Shown piece after piece: positions 36,400-45,148 of a stretch of 60,063 bases of DNA. Numbering within the stretch: position 1 is the first letter of the stretch; the number at the start of each line of letters is the position of its first letter. The notes under the pieces were generated by a model. The model had not been told where the DNA came from, ran no database searches, and worked only from the letters and a program-made list of their open reading frames with translations. Position numbers and translations under genes: made by a program. The stretch is from Acaryochloris sp. IP29b_bin.148 (lineage in GTDB: Bacteria > Cyanobacteriota > Cyanobacteriia > Thermosynechococcales > Thermosynechococcaceae), in NCBI RefSeq assembly GCF_028285565.1, contig NZ_JANQOY010000112.1:1-60063 (forward strand), in the 5' to 3' direction.

Positions 36400-37229
36400 G
36401 TTAACTCTCCAGTAAAAGCAAAAAGCTTAATCACTACTGAGGCTGAAATAGACAATGAATTATGCTCATTTTTTTGCGAGCACTGTTCTTAGCTAAAGTC
36501 GAAAATAAGTGAGTCAATCCCACAGGTGCCGACGTATATTTATCTATAAAAAGAAGAAAGATTATGCAAAAAACAATGATATTTATACCTTTATGGAATG
36601 AAAATATAGAATTTATCCTGCCTATATAACGAAGAGTATTTTCATGTAATTAAGGATTTTTTGCTCCCTTAAATCTCTATTTGACTTTCCCCGACTGGAG
36701 GTCAGACAGAGAAAGCTATCCATACCAAAATATCGATTTTATTTATAAGCGAATCATTCCAGTGCGGTGTAATTCTGGGCATATCCCGAGGTTAGGGGAG
36801 TTAATTTTGAAAACCTCTAAAGGCCCTCACCCCCAGCCCCTCTCCCAGAATTGGGAGAGGGGAGCTAGATGCCATATAGGTCTTGCATTTCTCCCCCTTC
36901 GCCCAAGGTTGGGAGAGGGGGGCTGGGGGGGTGAGGGCCAAACTTCAAGATGCTCTCCCCCAACTGTTGGATACGCCCTGTAATTCCTCCATGGCATTAA
37001 GCTCATAGCGTACTTTTCGGCCTTGAACTCAATATTTGCTTCAATTCCCTGCATAAAAACCTAGAATTCAGCAGATAAAACACTGAAGCACTTACTTATC
37101 TCCGTATTTCTTTATTAGATAAATCGTGAGAGTACAGTCTCATTGAGATCAACTCTTCCAATAAGAAGCCCACAGAATCTACTTTAAGTTGATGAATTTG
37201 AGTCATCTGCAAGCATTTGGAACGAATGG
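36400..37229. other. Divergent TpsA-TpsB intergenic region
   Basis: About 830 bases separate the two diverging genes and must contain both promoters. The DNA is AT-rich except for the GC-rich palindromic repeat at 36822-36939. No operator could be identified with confidence, and no gene is seen; the frames crossing the palindrome are artefacts of the repeat. Confidence 0.5.
36822..36939. repeat. Long palindromic repeat, MITE-like
   Basis: The left end GGCCCTCACCCCCAGCCCC is the reverse complement of the right end GGCTGGGGGGGTGAGGGCC apart from a short mismatch. Both arms continue into CTCTCCC/GGGAGAGG pairs. The unit of about 118 bases has no coding potential. Repeats of this CCCTCACCCCCAGCCCCTC type are, to my knowledge, widespread in cyanobacterial genomes. 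It lies within the TpsA-TpsB promoter region. Confidence 0.75.
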
Positions 37230-39017
37230 ATGAAAAATATTTTTTGGCATTACTCTGCTCAAGATATGCTGCATTGGCTTGGAACTAATAGCGTAATGTC
37301 AACTATCTTGATCCTTTACCCTGTCCTACCCGTCCAAGCAAATATTAAAACTCCAGTTAATGTTGATGCTCCGTCAATTGCTCCAACACCTTCTATCCCA
37401 CCTATTGCGCAACAAACCCTTCCCCGGACTAATCCCAATGATGATCGTTTATTGCCGTCCACAATACCGGAAGAACTACTTAAAAAGCAGCCTCAAGAGC
37501 GACTAGAAATTGAAAAATCACCTACTCCAGAATTAGATGTTGAATCTGCTGATCCAAACCTGATTATTGATGTCAGCAAAATTGTAGTAGAGGGCAATAC
37601 CATTATTAGTGATGAGGATATTGCTACGATTACTCAACCTTTAGAAGGGAAACCTGTCCGTCTGAAAGAACTGCAAGGCGTTGCCAACGAGATGACCCGA
37701 CGCTATGTCGAAGCTGGCTACCTGACTACTCAAGCGGTCTTAGGCAATCAAGTGATTGAAGCAGGTATGGTCACAATCAGCGTAATTGAAGGGGCCTTGC
37801 CAACCATTGAAATTGAGGGCAATGGTCGGTTGAAGGAGAGCTATATTCGAGATCGCATCCAATTAGGTTTAAACAAACCTCTGAATACCACCAAACTGGA
37901 AGAGAACCTCAGACTGTTGAGCTTCGATCCCTTATTCAAAGAGGTGAAAGGCAGTCTCAAACCTGGAAAAGACCCAGGAGAAACGCGCTTAGCTGTACAA
38001 GTCAAACGGCAAAAACCCTGGTCTCTCAACCTTGGCATTGATAACTATTCCGTACCTAGTATTGCACCCGAGCGGGCGGGTGCTACTTTCACCTATCGCA
38101 ACCTCACAGGACTCGGGGATTACGCGACGGCTTCATATTACACGGGTTTAAACCTGGGTGATTTTGACCGAGCTGCTTTAAATCAATATAGCTTTGGCTA
38201 TGGCGTTCCTCTCAACGCCATGAATGGCACCCTCCAATTTCGAGCAGATATTAATAACCGCAAGATTACAGATCCAGCCTTAGCGGCCCTCAATATTGAG
38301 GGGAACTCGGAACTCTACGAACTCAGTTATAGGCAACCCGTGATCAGGACTCTCCGAGAAGAGTTTGCTCTATCGGTGGGCTTTGCTATTCAAGAGGGAG
38401 AAACGCTGATTAGCCCACCCTTCTTGGATACCAGAGATCGCAATCGCGTCCTCAGTTTGGGCCAAGATTATCTCAGACGAGATCCTCAAGGATTTTGGTC
38501 AGCTCGTTCCCAATTTAATCTCGGTCTCGATATTTTTGATGCGTCGGCGGGCAGTTTTTTTAGCTGGTCGGGACAAGCCCAACGAGTGCAGCGGTTAGGC
38601 AATGATTTTCTCTTAATTATGCAGGGCGAACTGCAATTAACACCCGATACTTTGCCGTCCTTCTATGACTTTGTGATTGGTGGTGGTCAGTCACTACGAG
38701 GCTATCGCCAAAATGCGCGATCGGGGGACAATGGCTACCGTTTGTCCATAGAAGGTCGCATTCTAGTTCTCCGTAATTCCCAAAAAGAACCGACCCTCCA
38801 GTTAGCCCCATTTTTTGATGTTGGCCAAGTTTGGAATACTGGCAACGACCGTGTATTTGAAAACTTTTTAGCGGGGGTAGGGATTGGCGTTCTTTGGGAA
38901 CCGTTCCCTCGCTTCAACCTTCGCCTTGATTATGGGCACCCCATTATTGGCATTACCGAAGGGACACGGAGCCTACAGGATGAAGCGATCTATTTCAGTG
39001 TTAGCTATAGCCCTTAA
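37230..39017 (+). CDS. ShlB/FhaC-type two-partner secretion transporter (TpsB)
   Basis: The 595-residue outer-membrane protein has a signal region (MSTILILYPVLPVQAN) and a Pro-rich linker up to about residue 110. Two POTRA domains (from IDVSKIVVEGNTIISDEDI) and a 16-strand beta-barrel of the FhaC type follow. The barrel includes the conserved GGGQSLRGYRQN motif in a loop that enters the pore, and it ends in an aromatic-rich strand (AIYFSVSYSP). It exports the TpsA protein across the outer membrane. It stands divergent from tpsA and marks the right end of the caspase-CHAT cluster. Confidence 0.9.
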   Translation: MKNIFWHYSAQDMLHWLGTNSVMSTILILYPVLPVQANIKTPVNVDAPSIAPTPSIPPIAQQTLPRTNPNDDRLLPSTIPEELLKKQPQERLEIEKSPTPELDVESADPNLIIDVSKIVVEGNTIISDEDIATITQPLEGKPVRLKELQGVANEMTRRYVEAGYLTTQAVLGNQVIEAGMVTISVIEGALPTIEIEGNGRLKESYIRDRIQLGLNKPLNTTKLEENLRLLSFDPLFKEVKGSLKPGKDPGETRLAVQVKRQKPWSLNLGIDNYSVPSIAPERAGATFTYRNLTGLGDYATASYYTGLNLGDFDRAALNQYSFGYGVPLNAMNGTLQFRADINNRKITDPALAALNIEGNSELYELSYRQPVIRTLREEFALSVGFAIQEGETLISPPFLDTRDRNRVLSLGQDYLRRDPQGFWSARSQFNLGLDIFDASAGSFFSWSGQAQRVQRLGNDFLLIMQGELQLTPDTLPSFYDFVIGGGQSLRGYRQNARSGDNGYRLSIEGRILVLRNSQKEPTLQLAPFFDVGQVWNTGNDRVFENFLAGVGIGVLWEPFPRFNLRLDYGHPIIGITEGTRSLQDEAIYFSVSYSP

Positions 39018-39217
39018 TGTCACAATGAGGTGTGTGTCCGGACTGGGTTTATTCCTGTCTTCCGATGGGATACTTTGACAGAGCACTATAAAATCTGATT
39101 GACGTTATCTTGTGCGAGATGACCCTGCACTGAGTTCTGCGATCAAGATTGTCGCTTGGTTGTAGAACCTGGGCCAGCGCCCCTTTATAAACCTCTATAG
39201 AAACCACATCCCACCTT

Positions 39218-40273
39218 ATGATCAAACCGTTTTCTCTGCTGTGCGCTAGTCTATTATGCGCGTCGGTTCTGGCAAGCTGTAGTAATTCCAGTCAGCCGGG
39301 AGCAAGCAACTCCACCAATGCGGAAGGCCGATTGCTAAAGGTGCTCAATCAGAAGAAGGTGCGCTGTGGAATCAGCGGTGAATTACCAGGCTTTAGCTTT
39401 GTGGATGACCAAGGTAATTATTCGGGCTTAGATGTGGATATTTGTCGTGCGATCGCAGCGGCCTTATTTGACGATCCCAATGCCGTTGAGTATCGCCCCC
39501 TCAACGCCAAAGAACGATTTACCGCTGTCCAAACGGGGGAAGTGGATGTCCTTAGCCGCAACACTACTTGGACCCTAGAGCGAGATAGCTCCGTCCGCAT
39601 GGCCTTTGCTCCTGTGGTGTTCTATGACGGCCAAGGCATAATGGTCAAAGCAAATAGCGGCATTAAAACCCTTAAGGATTTCCAAAATCGGGCCATTTGC
39701 ACCCAAACCGGAACCACCAACGAGAAAAACCTGGCCGATCAAATGCGTAAGCTCAAGGTGGCCTATAAATCCGTGGTTTACGATGATATCAATGCCGCCT
39801 ATGCGGCCTATATCGAAGGTCGCTGCGATGGTGTCACCTCAGATCGCTCTCAGCTTGTATCTCGGCGGACATCCCTGCCGGACCCCGAGAGCCATACCAT
39901 TTTGGATGAGGTGATGTCTAAGGAACCCTTAGCGCCTGCGGTTGTGGATGGGGATTCTCAATGGGTAGATGTTGTACGTTGGGTGGTGAATGCCACGATT
40001 GAAGCGGAAGAGCTGGGAATTGAGCAGGGGAATCTCGCCTCCTTTGCCAACAGCGACGATCCCGTGATCCAACGATTCCTGGGAAAGAAGGATGAATTGG
40101 GTAAAAGCTTGGGCTTAAGCCCCGATTTTGCAGCGCGAGTAGTCAAGCATGTGGGCAATTATGGCGAAATTTATAATCGTAATTTAGGTCCCAAAACCGG
40201 ACTTAATCTACCCAGAGGCCAAAATCAACTGTGGACTCAAGGGGGATTATTATATTCTCCGCCTTTTCGTTGA
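39218..40273 (+). CDS. Polar amino-acid ABC transporter substrate-binding lipoprotein
   Basis: The 351-residue protein has a lipoprotein signal with lipobox LASC (about residue 20). A periplasmic-binding fold of the AapJ/BztA type follows (RCGISGELPGFSFVDDQGNYSGLDVDICRAIAAALF), with the ATGTTNE-like site TQTGTTNEKNL. It should bind an amino acid in the periplasm and deliver it to an ABC permease. No permease or ATPase genes follow, so it works with a transporter encoded elsewhere. About 200 bases upstream show no clear promoter. Confidence 0.88.
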   Translation: MIKPFSLLCASLLCASVLASCSNSSQPGASNSTNAEGRLLKVLNQKKVRCGISGELPGFSFVDDQGNYSGLDVDICRAIAAALFDDPNAVEYRPLNAKERFTAVQTGEVDVLSRNTTWTLERDSSVRMAFAPVVFYDGQGIMVKANSGIKTLKDFQNRAICTQTGTTNEKNLADQMRKLKVAYKSVVYDDINAAYAAYIEGRCDGVTSDRSQLVSRRTSLPDPESHTILDEVMSKEPLAPAVVDGDSQWVDVVRWVVNATIEAEELGIEQGNLASFANSDDPVIQRFLGKKDELGKSLGLSPDFAARVVKHVGNYGEIYNRNLGPKTGLNLPRGQNQLWTQGGLLYSPPFR

Positions 40274-40395
40274 CATCCTCATCCAGCCAACCTAACGGTA
40301 TGGTTAGAGATTCCTCGGATCACTCCGAAGATTTCCTATTTCAGTGCCAGTTGACTAGAATTCAGATCACAGGGCCATGAGAGAGTACGCAGGGG

Positions 40396-40887
40396 TCAAA
40401 TGAGTCCACTGGCTTTGCTTAAACTCATTCGATGACCGATGCTTTCAAAGCCTTGCTGTTGATAGAAATGAAGAGCTGATGTATTGAAATCACACACCTC
40501 AAACCAAATCCATTTCAGATCGTCAATTTGTTGGGCAAAGGATTTCATGGTGGAAATTAATAGTGCTCCGATTCCCTGCCGCCGAAATTTATTCTCTACG
40601 TAGATTTGGTGTAAAAAAATCGTTTTTCTAGGGTGAGAGAAGATCGTTTCTTCACGCTCACTCACTTCAAAATGAATGTATCCGACAATTTGGTTTGCGA
40701 TCGCAGCCACATAGATAATCTCTTGATCTATTTTTTGATGCAGATAATCAACCGCATTTTCAAACGTCAATGCTCGAAAGATCTCAGGACAGGCTTGGGA
40801 ATGGATTTGGTTCAAGCTCATCATTTGCTCAGCGACTGCATTGATGTCTGGCGTTTCTAGCCTACGGATTATTGGAGCATTTGTCAT
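40396..40887 (-). CDS. GNAT-family N-acetyltransferase
   Basis: This 163-residue protein has the GNAT motif A (IYVENKFRRQGIGALLI), which binds acetyl-CoA, and the motif B region near FYQQQGFESIG. The acceptor is unknown. It is convergent with the substrate-binding protein gene to the left and is followed upstream by the DnaJ-domain gene in the same direction. Confidence 0.85.
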   Translation of the reverse strand: MTNAPIIRRLETPDINAVAEQMMSLNQIHSQACPEIFRALTFENAVDYLHQKIDQEIIYVAAIANQIVGYIHFEVSEREETIFSHPRKTIFLHQIYVENKFRRQGIGALLISTMKSFAQQIDDLKWIWFEVCDFNTSALHFYQQQGFESIGHRMSLSKASGLI

Positions 40888-40928
40888 ATGACCAAGATTG
40901 ATAGTCGGTGAGCCGGATACTGCCCACC

Positions 40929-41624
40929 TTAGAACACAGCTTTCATCGCTGCTTGCACCTCACTGCGGAGCTTTTTGGACAGGCGAAACAATTCACGTCC
41001 AGTGGTTAAATAACTGTCATCATAGGAGAGCGTAAACCGCTCTAGATCTTCGATACCATCTTCAACATGGTTGATGCAGTAATACAAATGGGCAGCGACG
41101 CTGGCAATGTTGCCAGGATTGGGAAATGATTGGAAGGCTCTCTGAGCAGCTTCTAAGCGCGTGCGGCAATCGGTGAGGTAATCCTGAAAGTCCGCCATTA
41201 GATCGTCATCGTAGGGATCTGCGGATAGGCATTGAATTTCAGAGGCCAGCGGATTAAGGATTTGAGCTAAGTGTCGATTCACAGGATTGTAGACCTGTTT
41301 TAGCCATTGCTGGAGCTGTATTTCTGTGGTGCGTGCAGTTTGCGTGGGTTGATGGTAAGTTTGGCTGCGGGCCGTGGTGGCTGCAGTCTGAGCGGTCGAT
41401 CGCCCCGCCGAAGCGGTCTGACTTTGATCATAGACCGAGCGTCGATTCGGATCCTTTAAAACTTCATAGGCTGCGTTCACCTGAGCAATGCGCTCATGAT
41501 TTGCCATTTGATGGTGGCTATCGGGATGAAATCGCTTGGCTAACCGACGATAAGCAGACTTGATCTCGGCTTGAGTGGCAGCCGGATTCACTTCTAAGGT
41601 TTGGTAATGGGTATGACCAGACAT
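40929..41624 (-). CDS. J-domain (DnaJ-like) protein
   Basis: From the ATG at 41624 the protein has about 231 residues. An N-terminal J-domain (HYQTLEVNPAATQAEIKSAYRRLAKRF-type) has the HPD tripeptide needed to stimulate DnaK. A Gln/Thr-rich linker and a C-terminal helical region of about 130 residues without recognised zinc-finger or substrate domains follow. It is therefore a class III J-protein that recruits DnaK to a specific client. The frame extends to 41708, but the first 28 residues are not J-domain sequence. Confidence 0.85.
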   Translation of the reverse strand: MSGHTHYQTLEVNPAATQAEIKSAYRRLAKRFHPDSHHQMANHERIAQVNAAYEVLKDPNRRSVYDQSQTASAGRSTAQTAATTARSQTYHQPTQTARTTEIQLQQWLKQVYNPVNRHLAQILNPLASEIQCLSADPYDDDLMADFQDYLTDCRTRLEAAQRAFQSFPNPGNIASVAAHLYYCINHVEDGIEDLERFTLSYDDSYLTTGRELFRLSKKLRSEVQAAMKAVF

Positions 41625-41822
41625 GAGGTCATTGTACTGAAGCAAGACAGGGTTGCAAACGCCAAATCTGAGATTTGAACATTCCTTTAAACTCCTGGCG
41701 TCCATCAATAATAGAAGAATCGGATGAGTCCTGTGCGATCAACCCAGGGAGATTCGTTTCCGGGTGATTCATGCTTAGAATGGAACCGTGGATGCAGACT
41801 AGTTTGATGTTAGGAGTTTCCC

Positions 41823-42134
41823 ATGCCCAATTTTCTCAATACCCTACTAGGACGCCACCCCGAACAGATAAAGGCGAATACTGAAATCTATACTTGGCAG
41901 ACCTGTCCTTACTGTATTCGAGCCAAATTATTGTTGTCTTGGAAAGGGGTGAAGTACACCGAGTATAAGATTGACGGTAATGAATCAGCACGGGCTCAAA
42001 TGGCTGAGCGAGCCAACAGTCGCAGAAGCGTCCCCCAAATTTTTATCAATGACGTGCATATTGGGGGCTGTGATGACCTTTACCAGTTGGATTCAGCCGG
42101 TCAACTGGATCAGCTGCTGGCCCAGCCCGCTTAA
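41823..42134 (+). CDS. grxC: Glutaredoxin 3
   Basis: This 103-residue glutaredoxin has the dithiol active site CPYC (28-31), the cis-proline segment SVPQIFIND and the GG-D motif IGGCDDL. It reduces glutathione mixed disulfides. A slightly extended N-terminus precedes the core. A strong hairpin downstream is shared with the convergent desaturase gene. Confidence 0.92.
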   Translation: MPNFLNTLLGRHPEQIKANTEIYTWQTCPYCIRAKLLLSWKGVKYTEYKIDGNESARAQMAERANSRRSVPQIFINDVHIGGCDDLYQLDSAGQLDQLLAQPA

Positions 42135-42155
42135 ATAATGCAGGCAAACGTGGCA

Positions 42156-42196
42156 CCTCCCTGATGCACTTGGTCTTGCTAAGCACATCAGGGAGG
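42156..42196. terminator. Bidirectional terminator between grxC and the desaturase gene
   Basis: CCTCCCTGATG and CATCAGGGAGG form a perfect 11-bp stem with a 19-base loop, followed by CGTTTG. The two flanking genes converge on it. Confidence 0.6.
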
Positions 42197-42220
42197 CGTT
42201 TGAGTCTCAAAAATTGAGTG

Positions 42221-43078
42221 CTATCTCAAAGAAGAGGGATAATTTACAATTTTTTTAGCTAATCCCAGCTGCTTCAAAGCGCAGATGGCCCACCAGGTCA
42301 CGTCGATTTCCCACCAGCGGAACCCTGATTTAGCCACATGGGGATAGGTATGATGATTGTTATGCCAGCCTTCACCGTAGGTTAATAGCGACACCCACCA
42401 GAGATTTTGAGCGCCATCATTGGAGGCAAAGGTCCGATAGCCCCACAGATGAGAAGCGGAGTTAACCAGCCAGGTCGAATGCCAAAGTAGCACTGCTCGG
42501 ACAAAAATACCGTAAACGACAAAGGACCAGCCTCCCATCACATATAGCAGAGCCGCTAAGGGCAATTGCAGCAACAAAAAGTGGCGATCTAACCAGCGAT
42601 AGAACGGTTGGCGATTTAAGTCAGGGGCGTTCTGGCGATAGAGTTTGGCATCAAAGTACTCGGGGCGAGGATAGAAAATCCACAGAATATGGCTCCACCA
42701 AAAGCCGCGCTGAGCAGAGTATGGATCGTCATTAATATGTTCGGTATGGGCATGGTGTTGACGGTGACCACTGACCCAGAAGATTGGCCCCCCTTGAATG
42801 GCAAGGGAACCTAGGGTTGCGATCGCATACTCCAACAGTCTCGGTACACGAAAGCTGCGATGACTGAGCAGTCGATGGTAGCCTAAGCAAATCCCAATCC
42901 CCCCCAGCAGCCAATGGAGAAATAGAGCAACGCCCAGCGCTGACCAGGAAAAGTAACGTGGGGCCAGCACAACTGCCAGCAGATGGAAGGTGGCAAAAAA
43001 GCCAACATTGACCCAACTCAGCGTAGGGGTTTGTCTGCCCTCGGGGGCAGTGATGACAGAGTTCGCAGTCATAAGCAT
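42221..43078 (-). CDS. desC: Acyl-lipid fatty acid desaturase (delta-9 type)
   Basis: This 285-residue membrane enzyme has three histidine boxes that bind the di-iron centre: HRLLSH (68-73), HRQHH (105-109) and HNNHH (239-243). Hydrophobic segments lie between them. The spacing and the HRxxSHRSF surroundings fit delta-9 desaturases of cyanobacteria, which introduce the first double bond into lipid-linked acyl chains and act in membrane-fluidity adaptation. The regiospecificity is inferred. The start at 43078 (ATG) lies two codons before another ATG that has AGGA upstream. A TetR regulator is divergent, with a repeated operator between. Confidence 0.85.
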   Translation of the reverse strand: MLMTANSVITAPEGRQTPTLSWVNVGFFATFHLLAVVLAPRYFSWSALGVALFLHWLLGGIGICLGYHRLLSHRSFRVPRLLEYAIATLGSLAIQGGPIFWVSGHRQHHAHTEHINDDPYSAQRGFWWSHILWIFYPRPEYFDAKLYRQNAPDLNRQPFYRWLDRHFLLLQLPLAALLYVMGGWSFVVYGIFVRAVLLWHSTWLVNSASHLWGYRTFASNDGAQNLWWVSLLTYGEGWHNNHHTYPHVAKSGFRWWEIDVTWWAICALKQLGLAKKIVNYPSSLR

Positions 43079-43161
43079 CCTATGGAAAAAGTATGAGGTT
43101 CAGCGCTAGCCCATGCCTGTAAAGTGGGGCCTCGCTTTTTGATGAAATCCAAGCTAGAGTA

Positions 43162-43176
43162 GCAAGTGTTACTTGC
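43162..43176. promoter_or_regulatory. Operator copy 1 of the desaturase/TetR region
   Basis: GCAAGT-GTT-ACTTGC is a perfect palindrome. The same core occurs 48 bases to the right. Palindromes of this size in the gap next to a divergent TetR gene are typical TetR binding sites. This copy lies nearer the desaturase gene; a GCATG...CATGC dyad (43175-43188) abuts it. Confidence 0.65.
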
Positions 43177-43209
43177 ATGCTGACATGCTAGCACCTATTT
43201 TTATATGGT

Positions 43210-43224
43210 GCAAGTGTTACTTAC
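43210..43224. promoter_or_regulatory. Operator copy 2, next to the TetR start codon
   Basis: GCAAGT-GTT-ACTTAC repeats the first operator with one change. It ends nine bases before the TetR ATG, so binding here would block the regulator's own transcription or its ribosome site. Confidence 0.65.
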
Positions 43225-43233
43225 ATTTTACCT

Positions 43234-44463
43234 ATGCCATCTCAATCTTCAACCCGCCAACGCCTGATTCAATCTGCACTCCGGCTCTTTATCACCCAGG
43301 GTATTAGTGGCACCACAACCCGGCAAATAGCCGAAGCCGCTCATGTGAACGAAGTCACGCTTTTTCGGCACTTTGGCAGTAAGCATGGCTTGCTACTGGG
43401 GGTACTGGAAGAATCGGCCGCCTTTGAGAAGCTGGGACAGGCCCTAGTCAGCCAGACCAGTCCCTCAGAGCAGCCAGAACAAGGATTAAAAGAATATGCA
43501 AGTTATTGCTTGCATGCATTGGGGCAAGTCCCCGATCTGATTCGCTCTTTAGTGGGAGAAGCGGACCAGTATCCCGCCGACAATCGCCTGGCCTTAGGCA
43601 AACGTCTGACGGAAACCAATCAATATCTGGCACAATATTTAGCGTCTTTTATGGAGCAACGGCATCTCTCCTCTCGGTTACAGGCTGATCAGATGGCCAG
43701 TCTATTTGCCTGTCTGCTGTTGGGGTATGCAGTGGTGGAGTTTACAAGTGACTACCACCAACTCTGGGATCACGAAGAAGACTTTCTGGACTCTGCGGTG
43801 CAAATGATCTGGCATGGCGTTCTGGCGACCGTGCCCAGCTCACCCGCTGACCATCCCACTGTTGTGGCTGATTTGCCTGCGGATACGGTGCACTTGATTT
43901 TGCGACAGGCTAAAAAACAAGGATTGCAAGATTATGCGCTCGCCTATGTTCTATTTGGGGCTGGGGTATCACCACAGGAATTGGTGGCGTTGTTGCGATC
44001 GCAACAAATCAGCAACAACCAACAACATCTTCTCCAAGTTCAAACCCCAACGGGCAGCCGCCAAGTTGCCGTTAATCAATGGATTATGGGCAAGCGTCTG
44101 GGGTCCTATACCGCTAATCCGCTGACCAAATGGCTGAAATCGCGGAAAGACGATGCCCTGACAATGTTTATGGATGATCAGCAACAACCCCTTACCGTCG
44201 CGGCCATTCAAGATCAATGGCAGTCTTGGACGGCAGGAACGACAACGCTCGCAGGCTGCCCGCCCACTCTGGACCAAGCGCAGCAAACTTGGTGTATTGA
44301 TATGTTGATGCGAGGGGTGACACTGGACAATCTCAGTCTGTTGACGGGGTGGTCGTTAGATCAGCTAGAACCTTATGCCCTCAGAGCCCAAGAAAAGACG
44401 GCCTTGGAACAAGCCACTCGTCTAGACCAAAAACCCGGTTCAGGATCCGCCAGTAAAACCTAA
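43234..44463 (+). CDS. TetR-family regulator with a C-terminal recombinase-like extension
   Basis: The 409-residue protein is about twice the normal TetR length. Residues 7-55 hold the TetR helix-turn-helix (GISGTTTRQIAEAAHVNEVTLFRHF) and residues 60-195 the ligand-binding helical domain. The rest (215-400) resembles a tyrosine recombinase catalytic domain by pattern. YVLFGAGVSPQELVAL (238-253) looks like the segment around the first catalytic arginine, here replaced by Ser. MLMRGVTLDNLSLLTGW (357-373) resembles the helix with the GH/GW position, and Tyr381 follows. The other catalytic residues are missing. If correct, this is a DNA-binding or oligomerising module. It is divergent from the desaturase gene and probably controls it and itself. 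Confidence 0.75.
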   Translation: MPSQSSTRQRLIQSALRLFITQGISGTTTRQIAEAAHVNEVTLFRHFGSKHGLLLGVLEESAAFEKLGQALVSQTSPSEQPEQGLKEYASYCLHALGQVPDLIRSLVGEADQYPADNRLALGKRLTETNQYLAQYLASFMEQRHLSSRLQADQMASLFACLLLGYAVVEFTSDYHQLWDHEEDFLDSAVQMIWHGVLATVPSSPADHPTVVADLPADTVHLILRQAKKQGLQDYALAYVLFGAGVSPQELVALLRSQQISNNQQHLLQVQTPTGSRQVAVNQWIMGKRLGSYTANPLTKWLKSRKDDALTMFMDDQQQPLTVAAIQDQWQSWTAGTTTLAGCPPTLDQAQQTWCIDMLMRGVTLDNLSLLTGWSLDQLEPYALRAQEKTALEQATRLDQKPGSGSASKT

Positions 44464-44513
44464 GCGGGCCGTCTCAGTTCGCGCAATACCCGAAATAAGC
44501 TGCCTGAGAAGGA

Positions 44514-44539
44514 GACGTTACAATCTAGGACATAACGTC
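44514..44539. promoter_or_regulatory. Inverted repeat upstream of the VOC gene
   Basis: GACGTTA pairs with TAACGTC across 12 bases, about 70 bases before the VOC start codon and 50 after the TetR stop. It could be an operator or a weak terminator. Confidence 0.3.
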
Positions 44540-44608
44540 AGTTTTGGCAAAGTTTGTCAACAGTCCTAAGTTTAGATGCAGTCCTTTACCCCCCAGAAAG
44601 ATTGACCC

Positions 44609-45016
44609 ATGAAATTTCGATACATCTACACTCGCCTAAACGTTGAGAATTTCCAAGCTTGCAAATCCTTTTATCGCGATGTCTTAGGACTGAATATCAG
44701 GTTTGAGGATGATATGGATGAATATGTGGAGTTTGATGCGGATGCTATTCGAATTACGCTCTTCAATCGCCAAAAGCTAGGTGATTTTATTCCTAAGAGT
44801 GAAAAGTTAAGTTATGACGATCACAGTGCTCAGATCGTTCTTACATTCCAGGTTAATAATTTGGAAGAGACGATTACCCATCTTAAACATCACAAGGTAG
44901 AGCTGTTAGCACCTCCGACCAGTTATCCAGACCGAGGATTTCTCTCCACCTGCTTTCGTGACCCAGGCGGCAATCTGATTGAGATAGAGCAGATGACCGA
45001 TGTACTTATTTCATAA
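44609..45016 (+). CDS. VOC-family (glyoxalase/bleomycin-resistance fold) protein
   Basis: This 135-residue protein has two beta-alpha-beta-beta-beta units, recognisable in the N-terminal RYIYTRLNVENFQACKSFYRDVLGL and the C-terminal CFRDPGGNLIEIEQ. The terminal Glu is a typical metal ligand in this superfamily. The substrate cannot be told. The ATG follows a CCCCAGAAAGA spacer. It is the last gene before the region with the duplicated fragment. Confidence 0.8.
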   Translation: MKFRYIYTRLNVENFQACKSFYRDVLGLNIRFEDDMDEYVEFDADAIRITLFNRQKLGDFIPKSEKLSYDDHSAQIVLTFQVNNLEETITHLKHHKVELLAPPTSYPDRGFLSTCFRDPGGNLIEIEQMTDVLIS

Positions 45017-45028
45017 TCTTGCTCGACA

Positions 45029-45148
45029 ATGGCTGAACAAAAGGCTGAGACTCCATGACCAGTCATTATTGCTGTAGATGATGATTCTGCAGTTTTACAA
45101 GCCGTTTCTCAGAATTTCCGGAAATCCGTCAATCTTTTAGCGAATTAA
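45029..45148 (+). pseudogene. Fragment of the response-regulator/flavoprotein gene
   Basis: The first codons (MAEQKAETP) and the following stretch (PVIIAVDDDSAVLQAV) match the start of the intact gene at 49913 almost exactly. A Lys codon has become TGA at about 45056, and similarity stops after about 100 bases. The remaining codons run to a TAA that overlaps the LysR 3' end. Several bases upstream of the ATG also match. This is a truncated duplicate left at the far side of the LysR-epimerase module. Confidence 0.8.

Noticed and set aside
36681..36983. A 100-codon frame, and a matching minus frame, through the palindromic repeat
   Set aside because: The translation is Pro/Arg/Gly-rich low-complexity sequence caused by the palindrome.
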